Origin: Ruminococcaceae bacterium UBA1691 | Lineage (GTDB): Bacteria > Bacillota > Clostridia > Oscillospirales > Acutalibacteraceae | DNA length: 9,708 bases | Assembly: GCA_002320555.1 (NCBI GenBank) | Contig: DCJV01000119.1 | Location: forward strand, 1-9,708 | Reading direction: 5' to 3' | Shown here: positions 1 to 6,630 of the stretch, in pieces | Layout: every line of letters starts with the position of its first letter | Numbering within the stretch: the first letter of the stretch is position 1 | Notes under the pieces: generated by a model | The model's database searches: none | Seen by the model: only the letters and a program-made list of their open reading frames with translations | Told to the model about the DNA's origin: nothing | Position numbers and translations under genes: made by a program

Positions 1-104
1 GCAGTCAGATTCTGCGGGCGCTGCTTCGGCCTTCCGACAGTGGTTACGCTGATGAATGCAGGGTGTGAGAAGTGTTTAGTGGTCATATTTGATCGACAAG
101 CTGA

Positions 105-134
105 GGGCGCGAGGCATTTTGCCTCGCGCCCTTT
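105..134 (+). terminator. Intrinsic terminator of the upstream unit
   Basis: A perfect 12-bp stem (105-116 GGGCGCGAGGCA with 120-131 TGCCTCGCGCCC), loop TTT, followed by a short TTT. The T tract is short, so termination may be incomplete, but stem strength and position after the probable stop codons of an upstream gene support this reading. Confidence 0.65.
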
Positions 135-207
135 GCACACATTGCGGGACGACAGAATACATTGTATTGTATCAAATATACTCCCGCGCAAAACGAATAC
201 AGAGATC

Positions 208-244
208 CGGCATTTGAATTTTAGCTCCCCGAAATTCAAATCCG
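208..244 (+). promoter_or_regulatory. Stem-loop / inverted repeat in the mazF leader
   Basis: Two perfect 10-bp arms, ATTTGAATTT (212-221) and AAATTCAAAT (232-241), are separated by 10 bases. The stem extends outward by three more pairs (208-210 with 242-244) if C211 is bulged. No T tract follows, so it is not a standard terminator. It lies 71 bp before the mazF start, so it could be an operator or a folded 5' leader element. Function is inferred only from position and symmetry. Confidence 0.4.
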
Positions 245-315
245 ATGTTTAATTACGCCACGGCTTGTCAAAAATAGAAATGCGAAAAACAAATTCCGTT
301 GGAGAGTGATGAAAA

Positions 316-696
316 GTGACAATCAAACGGGGAGATATCTATTACGCGGATTTGAGCCCTGTTGTAGGCTCTGAGCAGGGCGGCGTCCGGCCCGTGCTGA
401 TCGTGCAGAACGACGTGGGCAACAAATTCAGCCCGACGGTCATCGCCGCCGCTATCACCAGCCAGAAGTATAAAACCAATTTGCCCACGCACATTCAGGT
501 GCACGCAAGTGACTGCGGGCTCGCAAAAGATTCGATCGTCCTGCTCGAGCAGGTCCGCACGCTGGACAAACGCCGTTTGCGCGAGCGCATGGGAAACCTT
601 GCGCCGGAAGATATGAACCGCATCAACCGCGCCCTGTCGGTCAGCTTTGGCCTGGGCCCGCGGGGAGAGCGTGAAGACAAGGCCGGGAATACATAA
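316..696 (+). CDS. mazF: MazF/PemK-family mRNA interferase toxin (EndoA-like)
   Basis: Sequence-specific endoribonuclease of the MazF/PemK family, cytoplasmic; Bacillus relatives cut single-stranded RNA at UACAU during growth arrest. The product is 126 aa, about ten longer than Bacillus EndoA (~116), and the N-terminal two thirds match that protein closely: KRGDIYYADLSPVVGSEQGG (residues 4-23), RPVLIVQND (25-33), AAITSQ (45-50), LLEQVRTLDKRRL. The residues equivalent to catalytic Arg25 and Thr48 are present at 25 and 48. The extra length is a polar tail (residues 113-126) that runs into the terminator. Start is GTG at 316 with GGAGAG at 301-306 upstream; the nearby ATG at 309 is out of frame. 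No antitoxin gene is visible immediately upstream. In many Firmicutes mazF follows alr and an antitoxin gene. Family assignment is firm; the RNA target is inferred. Confidence 0.95.
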   Translation: MTIKRGDIYYADLSPVVGSEQGGVRPVLIVQNDVGNKFSPTVIAAAITSQKYKTNLPTHIQVHASDCGLAKDSIVLLEQVRTLDKRRLRERMGNLAPEDMNRINRALSVSFGLGPRGEREDKAGNT

Positions 697-715
697 ATTC
701 CCGGCCTTGATTTTT
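678..715 (+). terminator. mazF terminator overlapping the stop codon
   Basis: A 13-bp perfect stem (678-690 CAAGGCCGGGAAT with 697-709 ATTCCCGGCCTTG) with a six-base loop ACATAA, then A and TTTTT (711-715). The left arm lies inside the last mazF codons and the stop codon TAA (694-696) is in the loop. Symmetry could allow some function on the minus strand, but the T tract there is poor. Confidence 0.85.
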
Positions 716-748
716 CCCCGTTTGGATTTATCCATGCGCTTTATCCGC

Positions 749-892
749 TCAGCGCAGCATTTCCTCCCGATCCTGCGTACGCATGCGCAGAGTGTCGTCC
801 CGGACGGGACAAGCTCCGGTGAAGCGCCGCCGGAGCCCGTGCAGATCATCCCAACGCAGCATGCGCCGGTGTGTTCCATATGGCAGCATCAT
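749..892 (-). CDS. Possible small protein, 47 aa, unknown
   Basis: Minus-strand ORF starting with two adjacent ATGs (892-890 and 889-887) and ending with TGA at 751-749. The peptide is strongly basic and its C-terminal part looks like a real protein (pieces: RRMLRWDDLHGLRRRF, DDTLRMRTQDREEMLR), with ordered charged and hydrophobic residues and GC-rich third codon positions. The RBS is weak: GGAAA sits only a few bases before the first ATG. A possible promoter lies at 973-945. I do not recognise a family. The frame stays open far upstream without good starts, so this could be chance in GC-rich DNA. It lies 161 bp downstream of rsuA on the same strand and converges with mazF. Confidence 0.3.
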   Translation of the reverse strand: MMLPYGTHRRMLRWDDLHGLRRRFTGACPVRDDTLRMRTQDREEMLR

Positions 893-944
893 GTTTCCAC
901 AGTGGCTACGCCTTTCCCAGTCTGATTCGCCAAACTGAAACGGA

Positions 945-973
945 TATATCCGAAAAGAGCGTAGAGGTGACAA
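945..973 (-). promoter_or_regulatory. Weak candidate sigma-A promoter for the 47-aa ORF
   Basis: On the minus strand TTGTCA (973-968) is followed after 17 bases by GATATA (950-945), with TATATC available two bases further on. The -35 matches consensus at five of six positions and the -10 is poor. Supported only by position relative to the 47-codon ORF. Confidence 0.2.
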
Positions 974-1053
974 AGCATCAGGCGAGAAAGCTGGTGCAGA
1001 TTGAGAGCACCTGCCACGACATGCTGCCCGCGCACGGCAGGAAAGAGTGTTGC

Positions 1054-1818
1054 TCAGGGCGTCCCCGCCTGGCTCGTGTGTCCTGCGTCCTGCTCCAATT
1101 GCTCCTGTGAAATCAAGGCCAGTTCCTCTGCCGTGATCTTTCGACACCCGCCTGGGCCGAGTGTTTCGTCGAGCGAGAGCTCACCCATCTTAATCCGGCG
1201 CAGCGCAGTGACTTCGTTGCCCAGTGCGGCAAACATGCGCTTGATCTGATGGTATTTCCCCTCATGGAGCACCACCTCAGCCAAAGGCATTTCGCCGCCT
1301 TCCAAGATGCGGAGCCCTGCTTCCATGCAGCGCGTGCCATCGGCGAGCACGACGCCCGCGCGGAAGGCATCCATGAGCATATCGTCTGCCGGGCGGGCGA
1401 GCCGCGCGAGATAGGTTTTGGAGATATGCTTTTTGGGGGAGAGGATGCGGTGGGCAAAATCGCCGTCGTCCGTGATCAAAACGAAGCCGGTCGTATCCTG
1501 ATCGAGCCGCCCGGCAGGGAAGAGCCCGGCCCGGCGAAATTTCGCGGGGACGAGATCGACCACCGTTTCCCGTTTCGGGTCCCGGCTCGCGGAGACAATG
1601 CCCGCGGGTTTGTCGAGCATCAGGTAGATATGTTTTGATATCAAAAAAGGCTGGCCGGAAACAGAGATCTGATCCGTTGTCGGGTCGGCCTTTTGCCCTG
1701 CGTCCCGCACGCAAGCGCCGTTTACCGTGACCGCGCCGCTTTTGATCAGGCGACGCGCGTCGCTGCGCGTAAGCGTGCCCTGGGAGGCGATCAATTTATC
1801 AATGCGTTCATGTGGCAT
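1054..1818 (-). CDS. rsuA: RsuA-type 16S rRNA pseudouridine synthase
   Basis: Converts a uridine in 16S rRNA (U516 in E. coli) to pseudouridine during small-subunit maturation. The 254-aa product has an N-terminal S4 RNA-binding domain (residues ~4-55, RIDKLIASQG...ARRLIKSGAVTVNG) and the synthase domain with catalytic motif GRLDQDTTGFVLITDDG (103-119), where Asp106 is the nucleophile. SPKKHISKTYLAR (127-139) and the C-terminal EGKYHQIKRMFAALG (186-200) fit the RsuA/RluB/E/F family. The SPK-H-SKTY pattern favours RsuA over the 23S enzymes. I start at ATG 1818 because AAAGGAG lies five bases upstream; an in-frame ATG at 1860 lacks such a site. It is the third gene of the recJ-rel-rsuA run, 85 bp after the rel stop, and probably cotranscribed. 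The family is sure; the exact target uridine is inferred. Confidence 0.92.
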   Translation of the reverse strand: MPHERIDKLIASQGTLTRSDARRLIKSGAVTVNGACVRDAGQKADPTTDQISVSGQPFLISKHIYLMLDKPAGIVSASRDPKRETVVDLVPAKFRRAGLFPAGRLDQDTTGFVLITDDGDFAHRILSPKKHISKTYLARLARPADDMLMDAFRAGVVLADGTRCMEAGLRILEGGEMPLAEVVLHEGKYHQIKRMFAALGNEVTALRRIKMGELSLDETLGPGGCRKITAEELALISQEQLEQDAGHTSQAGTP

Positions 1819-1903
1819 TTCGGCTCCTTTCCGAAAAATACCGTCACATGCTCTGTCCATGCGGCATTCTTCCTGCTCCCGCGTCTAGCGTCTGAAATCT
1901 GCC

Positions 1904-4174
1904 TTACGATCGGTCGACCTTGAGCACGCCGTCGATTTTTGCCACCTTAGCCATCACGCTGCGCAGGTGCTCCACACCGTCGACCGTGATCGTCATTGTC
2001 AGTGTGCAGCGGCCGTCTTTGAGCTCGCGCGTATTCATCGAATGGATCATCACGTGCATATTGGCGAGCTGGCCGGACACATCCGCCAGCAGCCCCACGC
2101 GGTCCAGGCATGTGATGAGCAGGGAGGATTTGAATTCCTCCTTGACGTTTTTGTCCCAGTAGGCGGTAATCCACCGCTCCGGCTCGTTGCACAGGGCAAT
2201 GATTTGGGGGACGTTCGTACAGTCGCGTTTATGGATGGACACGCCGTGCCCGCGTGTGATAAAGCCGATGATCTGATCGCCGGGCAGGGGGCTGCAGCAT
2301 CGTGCAAATTTGATCAGGCAGTTGTCGATGCCCTCCACGATCACGCCCTCGCTGCTTTTTACGCGCTTTTTCTGCGGCGTAATGACCACTTCAGGCGGCT
2401 GATTTGCTTTGATGAGCTTGTAATAGGCCTCCTTGATGGAGGGCATCATGCGGATGACGGAGATGCCGCCGTAGCCGATGGCAGCGTAAAAATCGTCCAT
2501 GGAGTTACAGTGCTGCCGCTCAGCGATTTTTTGGAGAAAATCCTTGAGCTCGTCATCTGCCAGGCGGATATTGTTGCGCTTAAATTCCCGCTCCAGCTCT
2601 GCCTTGCCTTCGATGATATTTTCCTCACGCTTTTCCTTTTTATACCAGGTGCGGATTTTGCCGCGTGCCTCGCTGGTGCGCACGATCTTCAGCCAGTCCC
2701 GGCTTGGCCCCTTGCCGGGCTGGGAGGAGGTGAGGACCTCGACGATTTCGCCGGTCTTGACCTGATAGTCGAGCGGCACGATCCTGCCATCCACCTTCGC
2801 GCCGACCATGCGGTTGCCCACAGCAGAATGGATGGCATAGGCAAAGTCGATCACTGTTGCGCCAGTGGGAAGGTTGATAACGTCGCCACGAGGGGTGAAA
2901 ACAAACACGTCGTCCGGAACAAGATCGCTTTTGATCGTCTGGACGATATCCTCAACGTTTTCGCTGTCCTTCTGGTTTTCGAGAAGCTGGCGGATCCAGG
3001 CGAGCCGCTCCTCAAATTTGTCCTTGCCGGACATGCCAAGCTTATATTTCCAGTGCGCAGCGATGCCGTATTCTGCGGTATAATGCATCTCCCACGTGCG
3101 GATCTGCACCTCGAAAGGAACGCCTTCCTTGCCAATGACCGTTGTGTGCAGAGATTGATACATATTCGGCTTTGGGGTGGAAATATAGTCCTTGAACCGG
3201 CCCGGGATCGGGCGGAACATATCGTGGATAATGCCCAGGCAGTTGTAGCAGTCAATCACGGAATCCACAATGATGCGCACGGCATAAATATCGTAGATTT
3301 CGTCAAAATTGTGGTTCTGCATATACATCTTGCGGTAAATGCCGTGAACGCTCTTGATGCGCCCGTCGATCCGAGCGCCCGGTACGACCTGGTCGACGCG
3401 GGCCTGAATCCGTTCTTTAATTTCTTCCAGAAATTCCCGGCGCGCATTGCCCTGCAGTTGGATGGATTCCTCGATCTCATGATAGGCCACCGGGTCGAGA
3501 TAGCTGATCGCAAGGTCTTCAAGCTCCTCCTTGATGGCGCGGATGCCGAGACGGTGCGCGATAGGAGCGTAAATTTCGAGCGTTTCGAGCGCCGTGTCGC
3601 GCCGTTTCTGCGGCGGCTTAAAATTCAGGGTGCGCATATTGTGCAGCCGGTCGGCCAGTTTGATGATGATGACACGGATATCCTGCGACATCGCCAGCAG
3701 CATCTTGCGGATATTTTCCGCCTGCTGCTCCTCCTTGGTCGAAAGGGGAACCTTACCGAGCTTGGTCACGCCGTCGACAAGATAGGCGATGGCTTTGCCG
3801 AATTTTGCCTGGATGTCGTCGAGCGTTTCAGCCGTGTCTTCCACCACGTCGTGCAGCAGCGCAGCGATGACGGATTCCTTGTCCATGCCCATCTCTGCGA
3901 GGATACGCGCCACACAGATGGGATGGATAATATAGGGCTCGCCGGAATAGCGCAGCTGCCCTTCGTGCGATTGGCGTGCGAGCGCATAGGCTTTGTCGAC
4001 CTCAGCGATCTCCTCGGCGGAAAAGCTTTTGGCAAGAAGCTCCCGCAGGGCGGCATAACCATCTCCTTTTTGGGGATCGGGCGCATTCTCCTTTTGCTTC
4101 GTAGCGGTAGCGTCCCGGATGACCGGCAGGCTGTCGTGAAGATCCGCCTCAGGCCTCTTTTTTTCTTCCGTCAT
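1904..4174 (-). CDS. rel: Bifunctional (p)ppGpp synthetase/hydrolase Rel
   Basis: Makes (p)ppGpp from ATP and GTP/GDP and also hydrolyses it; the central enzyme of the stringent response, acting on ribosomes and in the cytosol. The 756-aa protein has all long-RSH domains in order: HD hydrolase (~60-200; His84, HD at 108-109, KLADRLHNMRT 172-182), synthetase (~270-380; RFKD 326-329, NMYQSLHTTV 337-346, EVQIRT 355-360), TGS (~420-481), the helical/zinc-finger region with CCSPLPGDQIIGFITRG (626-642), and a C-terminal ACT domain (~684-756). An intact HD site plus the R-x-K-D motif, known from bifunctional Rel rather than the E-x-D-D of RelA, indicates both activities. About 40 N-terminal residues are a charged, low-complexity extension. 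The start at 4174 has AGGAGG eight bases upstream, inside recJ; the genes overlap by 26 bp, suggesting translational coupling. Confidence 0.97.
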   Translation of the reverse strand: MTEEKKRPEADLHDSLPVIRDATATKQKENAPDPQKGDGYAALRELLAKSFSAEEIAEVDKAYALARQSHEGQLRYSGEPYIIHPICVARILAEMGMDKESVIAALLHDVVEDTAETLDDIQAKFGKAIAYLVDGVTKLGKVPLSTKEEQQAENIRKMLLAMSQDIRVIIIKLADRLHNMRTLNFKPPQKRRDTALETLEIYAPIAHRLGIRAIKEELEDLAISYLDPVAYHEIEESIQLQGNARREFLEEIKERIQARVDQVVPGARIDGRIKSVHGIYRKMYMQNHNFDEIYDIYAVRIIVDSVIDCYNCLGIIHDMFRPIPGRFKDYISTPKPNMYQSLHTTVIGKEGVPFEVQIRTWEMHYTAEYGIAAHWKYKLGMSGKDKFEERLAWIRQLLENQKDSENVEDIVQTIKSDLVPDDVFVFTPRGDVINLPTGATVIDFAYAIHSAVGNRMVGAKVDGRIVPLDYQVKTGEIVEVLTSSQPGKGPSRDWLKIVRTSEARGKIRTWYKKEKREENIIEGKAELEREFKRNNIRLADDELKDFLQKIAERQHCNSMDDFYAAIGYGGISVIRMMPSIKEAYYKLIKANQPPEVVITPQKKRVKSSEGVIVEGIDNCLIKFARCCSPLPGDQIIGFITRGHGVSIHKRDCTNVPQIIALCNEPERWITAYWDKNVKEEFKSSLLITCLDRVGLLADVSGQLANMHVMIHSMNTRELKDGRCTLTMTITVDGVEHLRSVMAKVAKIDGVLKVDRS

Positions 4175-6221
4175 GCTCTTCGCCTCCTATCGCCCGTAGG
4201 CTTTGTAAAATCAATGAATCGCCGAGATTTACCTTTATTGTATCCGGCGGAAGGATAATATTCCCCTCATCGGCCTTTTGAATCAAATGAAGCTCCTCCA
4301 TCGCGTCAAGGGCAACTTGTACCTGACAGAGGTTCCCGCCCTTTCCTGAAAGACGCAGGCAAAGCATTTCCGCTCCGAAGCGCCAGCCCGCGTTCGCGCG
4401 GAGCATCCGGTATACCTGCGCCGTTTGCTCTCTGGTGGGCAGCGCCTGATTGGCTTCCTCCACTGTATGCAGCTCACCGCGGCGGTATGCTTCATAAAGC
4501 CGTTCATCCCGGAAGAGCGCGTCCTCATTCAGCCCAGACAGACGCATTGCATGAATCTGGATGGATATGTCCGCCTTGCCTCGAAATTCGTTGCGCGCCG
4601 CGCGTACCGCCAGATCGACAATATCCCCGATGCGGTATGGAAATTCTGCGGCGGTGATCCCAAAACGCATTGCCGTGATCAACGTGCCGCCGCGCGAAAA
4701 ACGAAGGCGCAGATGCTTGCCGCCGCCGACTGGCTGGACGGCCTCGAGCCGCATCCGAAACAGGCCGAACAGCGGCTGTGGATTGCCCGCGCCGAAGGGC
4801 TCGAGCCCGCTGACCGCATCGATCATGTCCAACGTGAGATAGATGGGATTCAGGCGGCAGTCGAGCCGCAGGGCAGGAAACGGCATGGCCCTCTGCGCGG
4901 CATATGCATTGATGGCTTCCCGAAATGCGCCGATCGCACCGCTCGCAAGCTCCAAACCTGCGGCGAGCGTGTGCCCGCCGAAATGGATCAGCATATCCTT
5001 GGAAGCCACCAGCGCATCGTACAGGGAAAAGCCTTCGATGCTCCGGCCGGAGCCCTTGGCCTGTTCGCCGTCCGTGGTGATGACAATGCTCGGCCGGCCA
5101 TAGGTCTCTGTCAGCCTCGCGGCGACGATGCCGAGCACGCCGGGGTGCCATCCCTCTCCAGAGACGACCAATACCCGGTCAAAGCGGCGCTGCGGGTGCT
5201 CGTCGAGCTGCTGCTCCACCTGCCGGAGGATCGCAAGCTCCGTTTCCTGCCGCAGGGCGTTGGTCTGGCAGATTTCCTCCGCCAGGGAGGCGGCTTCCGC
5301 CTCATCCTCACTGAGCAAAAGGTGCAGCGCGCGCTGCGCCGAGCCCATGCGGCCCGCTGCATTGATGCGCGGCGCGAGCGTAAAGGCCACGTTGACGGCG
5401 GTGAGCGGCTTGTCTGCAAAGCCCGCCGCCTCGCGCAGGGCCTGAAGGCCGATGCGGCTATTGGCATTGATGCGCTCCATCCCGCAACGAACCAGTTTAC
5501 GGTTTTCCCCGTGGAGCGAGACGACATCCGCAATGGTGCCCAGTGCCACCAGATCGGCATAATCGTCCAGCAGCGTTTGAACGTCGCCCTCCAGCGCGGC
5601 GGCCAGGTAAAAAGCCACGCCCACGCCTGCCAGATCGCGGAAGGGGCAGTTGCAGTCCGTCCTGTGCGCATCGACGATCGCATCGGCACGGGGCAGTGTA
5701 TCGCCGGCCCGGTGGTGGTCGGTTATGATCAGGTCAAGCCCGAGTGAAGCCGCGTATTCCGCCTCTTCCAGCGCGCTTACGCCGTTGTCAACCGTGATGA
5801 TCAGCTTCGCGCCGCGCCGGGCCATCTCGTCGATCGAAGTGCGGTGCAGCCCGTAGCCCTCGGTTTCCCGTTCGGGAATATCGTAAAACACATCCGCTCC
5901 CTGTGTTTCCAGATAGGAGTAAAGCACCGCAGTGGCGGTCACACCGTCCGCGTCGTAGTCCCCATAGACCGCGATCCGCTCATAATGATCCAAAGCTTTC
6001 CGGATGCGTGCGACCGCCTTGTCCATATCCGGCAGGCACATCGGATCCAATTCCGCCGTGCCGGCTTCCAGAAAGCTGTGCGCCTGCTCCGGCGTTTTGA
6101 TCCCGCGCGAGACGAGCAGTAGCGCTGCAAACGGATCGAGCTCGCACGCTTCGGCCAGGGACGCCGCGCAATCCTTGTCATACTGCGCAATACACCACTT
6201 TTTGCGGCTCAAATACATCAT
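4149..6221 (-). CDS. recJ: Single-stranded-DNA-specific exonuclease RecJ
   Basis: 5'-3' exonuclease on single-stranded DNA in recombination repair, mismatch repair and stalled-fork processing. The 690-aa product shows the DHH phosphoesterase motifs: YGDYDADGVTATAVL (86-100), PERETEGYGL (116-125), ITVDNG (142-147), the DHH triad TDHH (167-170) and GTIADVVSL (228-236). DHHA1 follows with GRSIEGFSLYDAL (392-404) and FGGHTLAAGLEL (414-425). An OB-like domain (~450-560) and a C-terminal ~130-residue region typical of Firmicute RecJ complete it. All metal-binding Asp/His motifs are intact. Two ATGs are adjacent (6221 and 6218). AGAAGGG at 6229-6223 almost touches the first, so the second may be the true start. 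First gene of the operon with rel and rsuA; a promoter lies immediately upstream. Confidence 0.97.
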   Translation of the reverse strand: MMYLSRKKWCIAQYDKDCAASLAEACELDPFAALLLVSRGIKTPEQAHSFLEAGTAELDPMCLPDMDKAVARIRKALDHYERIAVYGDYDADGVTATAVLYSYLETQGADVFYDIPERETEGYGLHRTSIDEMARRGAKLIITVDNGVSALEEAEYAASLGLDLIITDHHRAGDTLPRADAIVDAHRTDCNCPFRDLAGVGVAFYLAAALEGDVQTLLDDYADLVALGTIADVVSLHGENRKLVRCGMERINANSRIGLQALREAAGFADKPLTAVNVAFTLAPRINAAGRMGSAQRALHLLLSEDEAEAASLAEEICQTNALRQETELAILRQVEQQLDEHPQRRFDRVLVVSGEGWHPGVLGIVAARLTETYGRPSIVITTDGEQAKGSGRSIEGFSLYDALVASKDMLIHFGGHTLAAGLELASGAIGAFREAINAYAAQRAMPFPALRLDCRLNPIYLTLDMIDAVSGLEPFGAGNPQPLFGLFRMRLEAVQPVGGGKHLRLRFSRGGTLITAMRFGITAAEFPYRIGDIVDLAVRAARNEFRGKADISIQIHAMRLSGLNEDALFRDERLYEAYRRGELHTVEEANQALPTREQTAQVYRMLRANAGWRFGAEMLCLRLSGKGGNLCQVQVALDAMEELHLIQKADEGNIILPPDTIKVNLGDSLILQSLRAIGGEEHDGRKKEA

Positions 6222-6238
6222 TCCCTTCTATTCCTTTT

Positions 6239-6267
6239 ATTTTAGCATTAAATGGGTGTGGATTCAA
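6239..6267 (-). promoter_or_regulatory. Sigma-A-type promoter of the recJ-rel-rsuA operon
   Basis: On the minus strand TTGAAT (6267-6262) and TAAAAT (6244-6239) are separated by exactly 17 bases; the -10 matches consensus at five of six positions. Predicted transcription start is near 6232, which leaves a leader of only about ten bases containing the AGAAGGG ribosome binding site. Confidence 0.6.
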
Positions 6268-6349
6268 GAAAAAAGGGAAGATTTCGGGCTGCTTGCCATG
6301 CGCCTTCCTCCGCCGCGAGCAAGCCCTCATTTGCATTCCTTTGGTTAGG

Positions 6350-6478
6350 CGGGTACTTCTTCCAATACACAACCAGTACCACGAGGGCAAACGCAACCGT
6401 CACCGGATTGTTTGGTCGAACGACGGTCTGATTTTTGTGACCTACGACCACTATGCAACCTTTTATGTAATCGGGTAA
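6350..6478 (+). pseudogene. Barnase-like ribonuclease, C-terminal remnant
   Basis: The frame ending at TAA 6476-6478 reads QYHEGKRNRHRIVWSNDG followed by LIFVTYDHYATFYVIG. Aligned by eye without gaps to the barnase C-terminus (residues 78-110, recalled from memory), about half of 33 positions are identical, including the equivalents of Arg83, Arg87 and active-site His102 (DHY). The position of the general base Glu73 is proline (CCA 6362-6364), and no signal peptide or N-terminal half can be found. The +1 frame just upstream (6348-6368) reads GGYFFQY, so a one-base frameshift near 6369 is possible. Active barnase-family enzymes are ~110 aa secreted or effector RNases that cut RNA preferentially after guanine. 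The barstar-like fragment follows after 29 bp, the order of a toxin-immunity pair. I read it as a decayed, inactive gene; the left boundary is uncertain. Confidence 0.7.
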
Positions 6479-6507
6479 TACAGAAAAAAGAAAAGAGGAA
6501 TCAATCC

Positions 6508-6591
6508 ATGAGTAAGCAAATTGAAGAAATCACCCTCGACTTCACCGGCGCGAAAACGCTGTGGGAGATGCCGTGCGCAAAAAGCACGTAG
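6508..6591 (+). pseudogene. Barstar-like inhibitor, truncated N-terminus
   Basis: A 27-codon ORF with a fair ribosome binding site (AGAGGA, 6494-6499, eight bases before ATG 6508). The peptide begins MSKQIEEITLDFTGAKTL and then WEM, resembling the first strand and start of helix 1 of clostridial barstar-family inhibitors (pattern: I-LDF-G...L-E-H). It then runs into PCAKST and TAG at 6589-6591. Barstar is ~90 aa, and the FPxYYGxNWDALWD helix region that binds the RNase is missing; the next ~100 bases show no continuation in any frame. Intact barstar blocks the barnase active site in the producing cell. Its place directly after the barnase-like remnant supports the identification. It cannot be functional as an inhibitor as it stands. 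Confidence 0.6.
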
Positions 6592-6630
6592 CTGTCCCCC
6601 GGAAAGACGTTTTACGGATCGCGGCACTTT

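Larger units (their letters stand above)
1..315. other. Upstream gene tail and mazF leader region
   Basis: This stretch has no confidently identified gene. The first ~65 bases may hold the end of an upstream plus-strand gene. One frame stops at 50-52 after ...AFRQWLR and another at 66-68 after ...ADECRV; neither tail is recognisable and I cannot choose between them. A terminator hairpin follows at 105-134. Between it and mazF the sequence becomes AT-rich. It has a small palindrome ATACATTGTAT at 157-167, a -10-like TATACT at 177-182 without a convincing -35, and a weak alternative pair TTGCGG (142-147) / TATTGT (165-170) with 17-bp spacing. A stem-loop lies at 208-244. No small antitoxin-like ORF with a ribosome binding site is visible just before mazF. 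Confidence 0.5.
716..1053. other. Intergenic region between convergent mazF and rsuA
   Basis: About 340 bp without a certain gene, between the mazF terminator and the end of rsuA. It contains short palindromes (TGCGTACGCA near 776-785, GTCCCGGACGGGAC near 796-809) and a possible 47-codon minus-strand ORF listed separately. No tRNA-like or conserved RNA fold was recognised. I found no strong terminator for the rsuA operon here; the best is a weak GGTGC/GCACC stem near 990-1010 on the minus strand followed by a mixed pyrimidine run. Confidence 0.5.

Noticed and set aside
40..252. 70-codon plus-strand ORF at the left edge
   Set aside because: It runs straight through the strong hairpin at 105-131 and the AT-rich leader, with no RBS; not protein-like.
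774..860. Cluster of GC-rich palindromes resembling a structured RNA
   Set aside because: The arms are only 5-6 bp and typical of GC-rich DNA; no coherent fold or T tract could be assembled by eye.
268..879. 203-codon minus-strand ORF opposite mazF
   Set aside because: It is antisense to the clear MazF frame and passes through the terminator; no motif or RBS.
749..1147. 132-codon minus-strand version of the small ORF
   Set aside because: The longer form overlaps the rsuA 3' end and its N-terminal part looks like translated noncoding sequence; only the last 47 codons look plausible.
1967..4258. Very long plus-strand open frame (763 codons) opposite rel
   Set aside because: It is antisense to rel, whose domains and motifs are unambiguous; GC-rich codons leave the complementary frame free of stops. 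No RBS or recognisable domain.
4425..5747. Long plus-strand open frame opposite recJ
   Set aside because: Same antisense effect; the minus-strand RecJ motifs are intact and the plus frame shows no family features.
6178..6451. Minus-strand ORFs upstream of recJ
   Set aside because: They overlap the recJ promoter and start, and the barnase-like reading on the plus strand explains the coding signal better.
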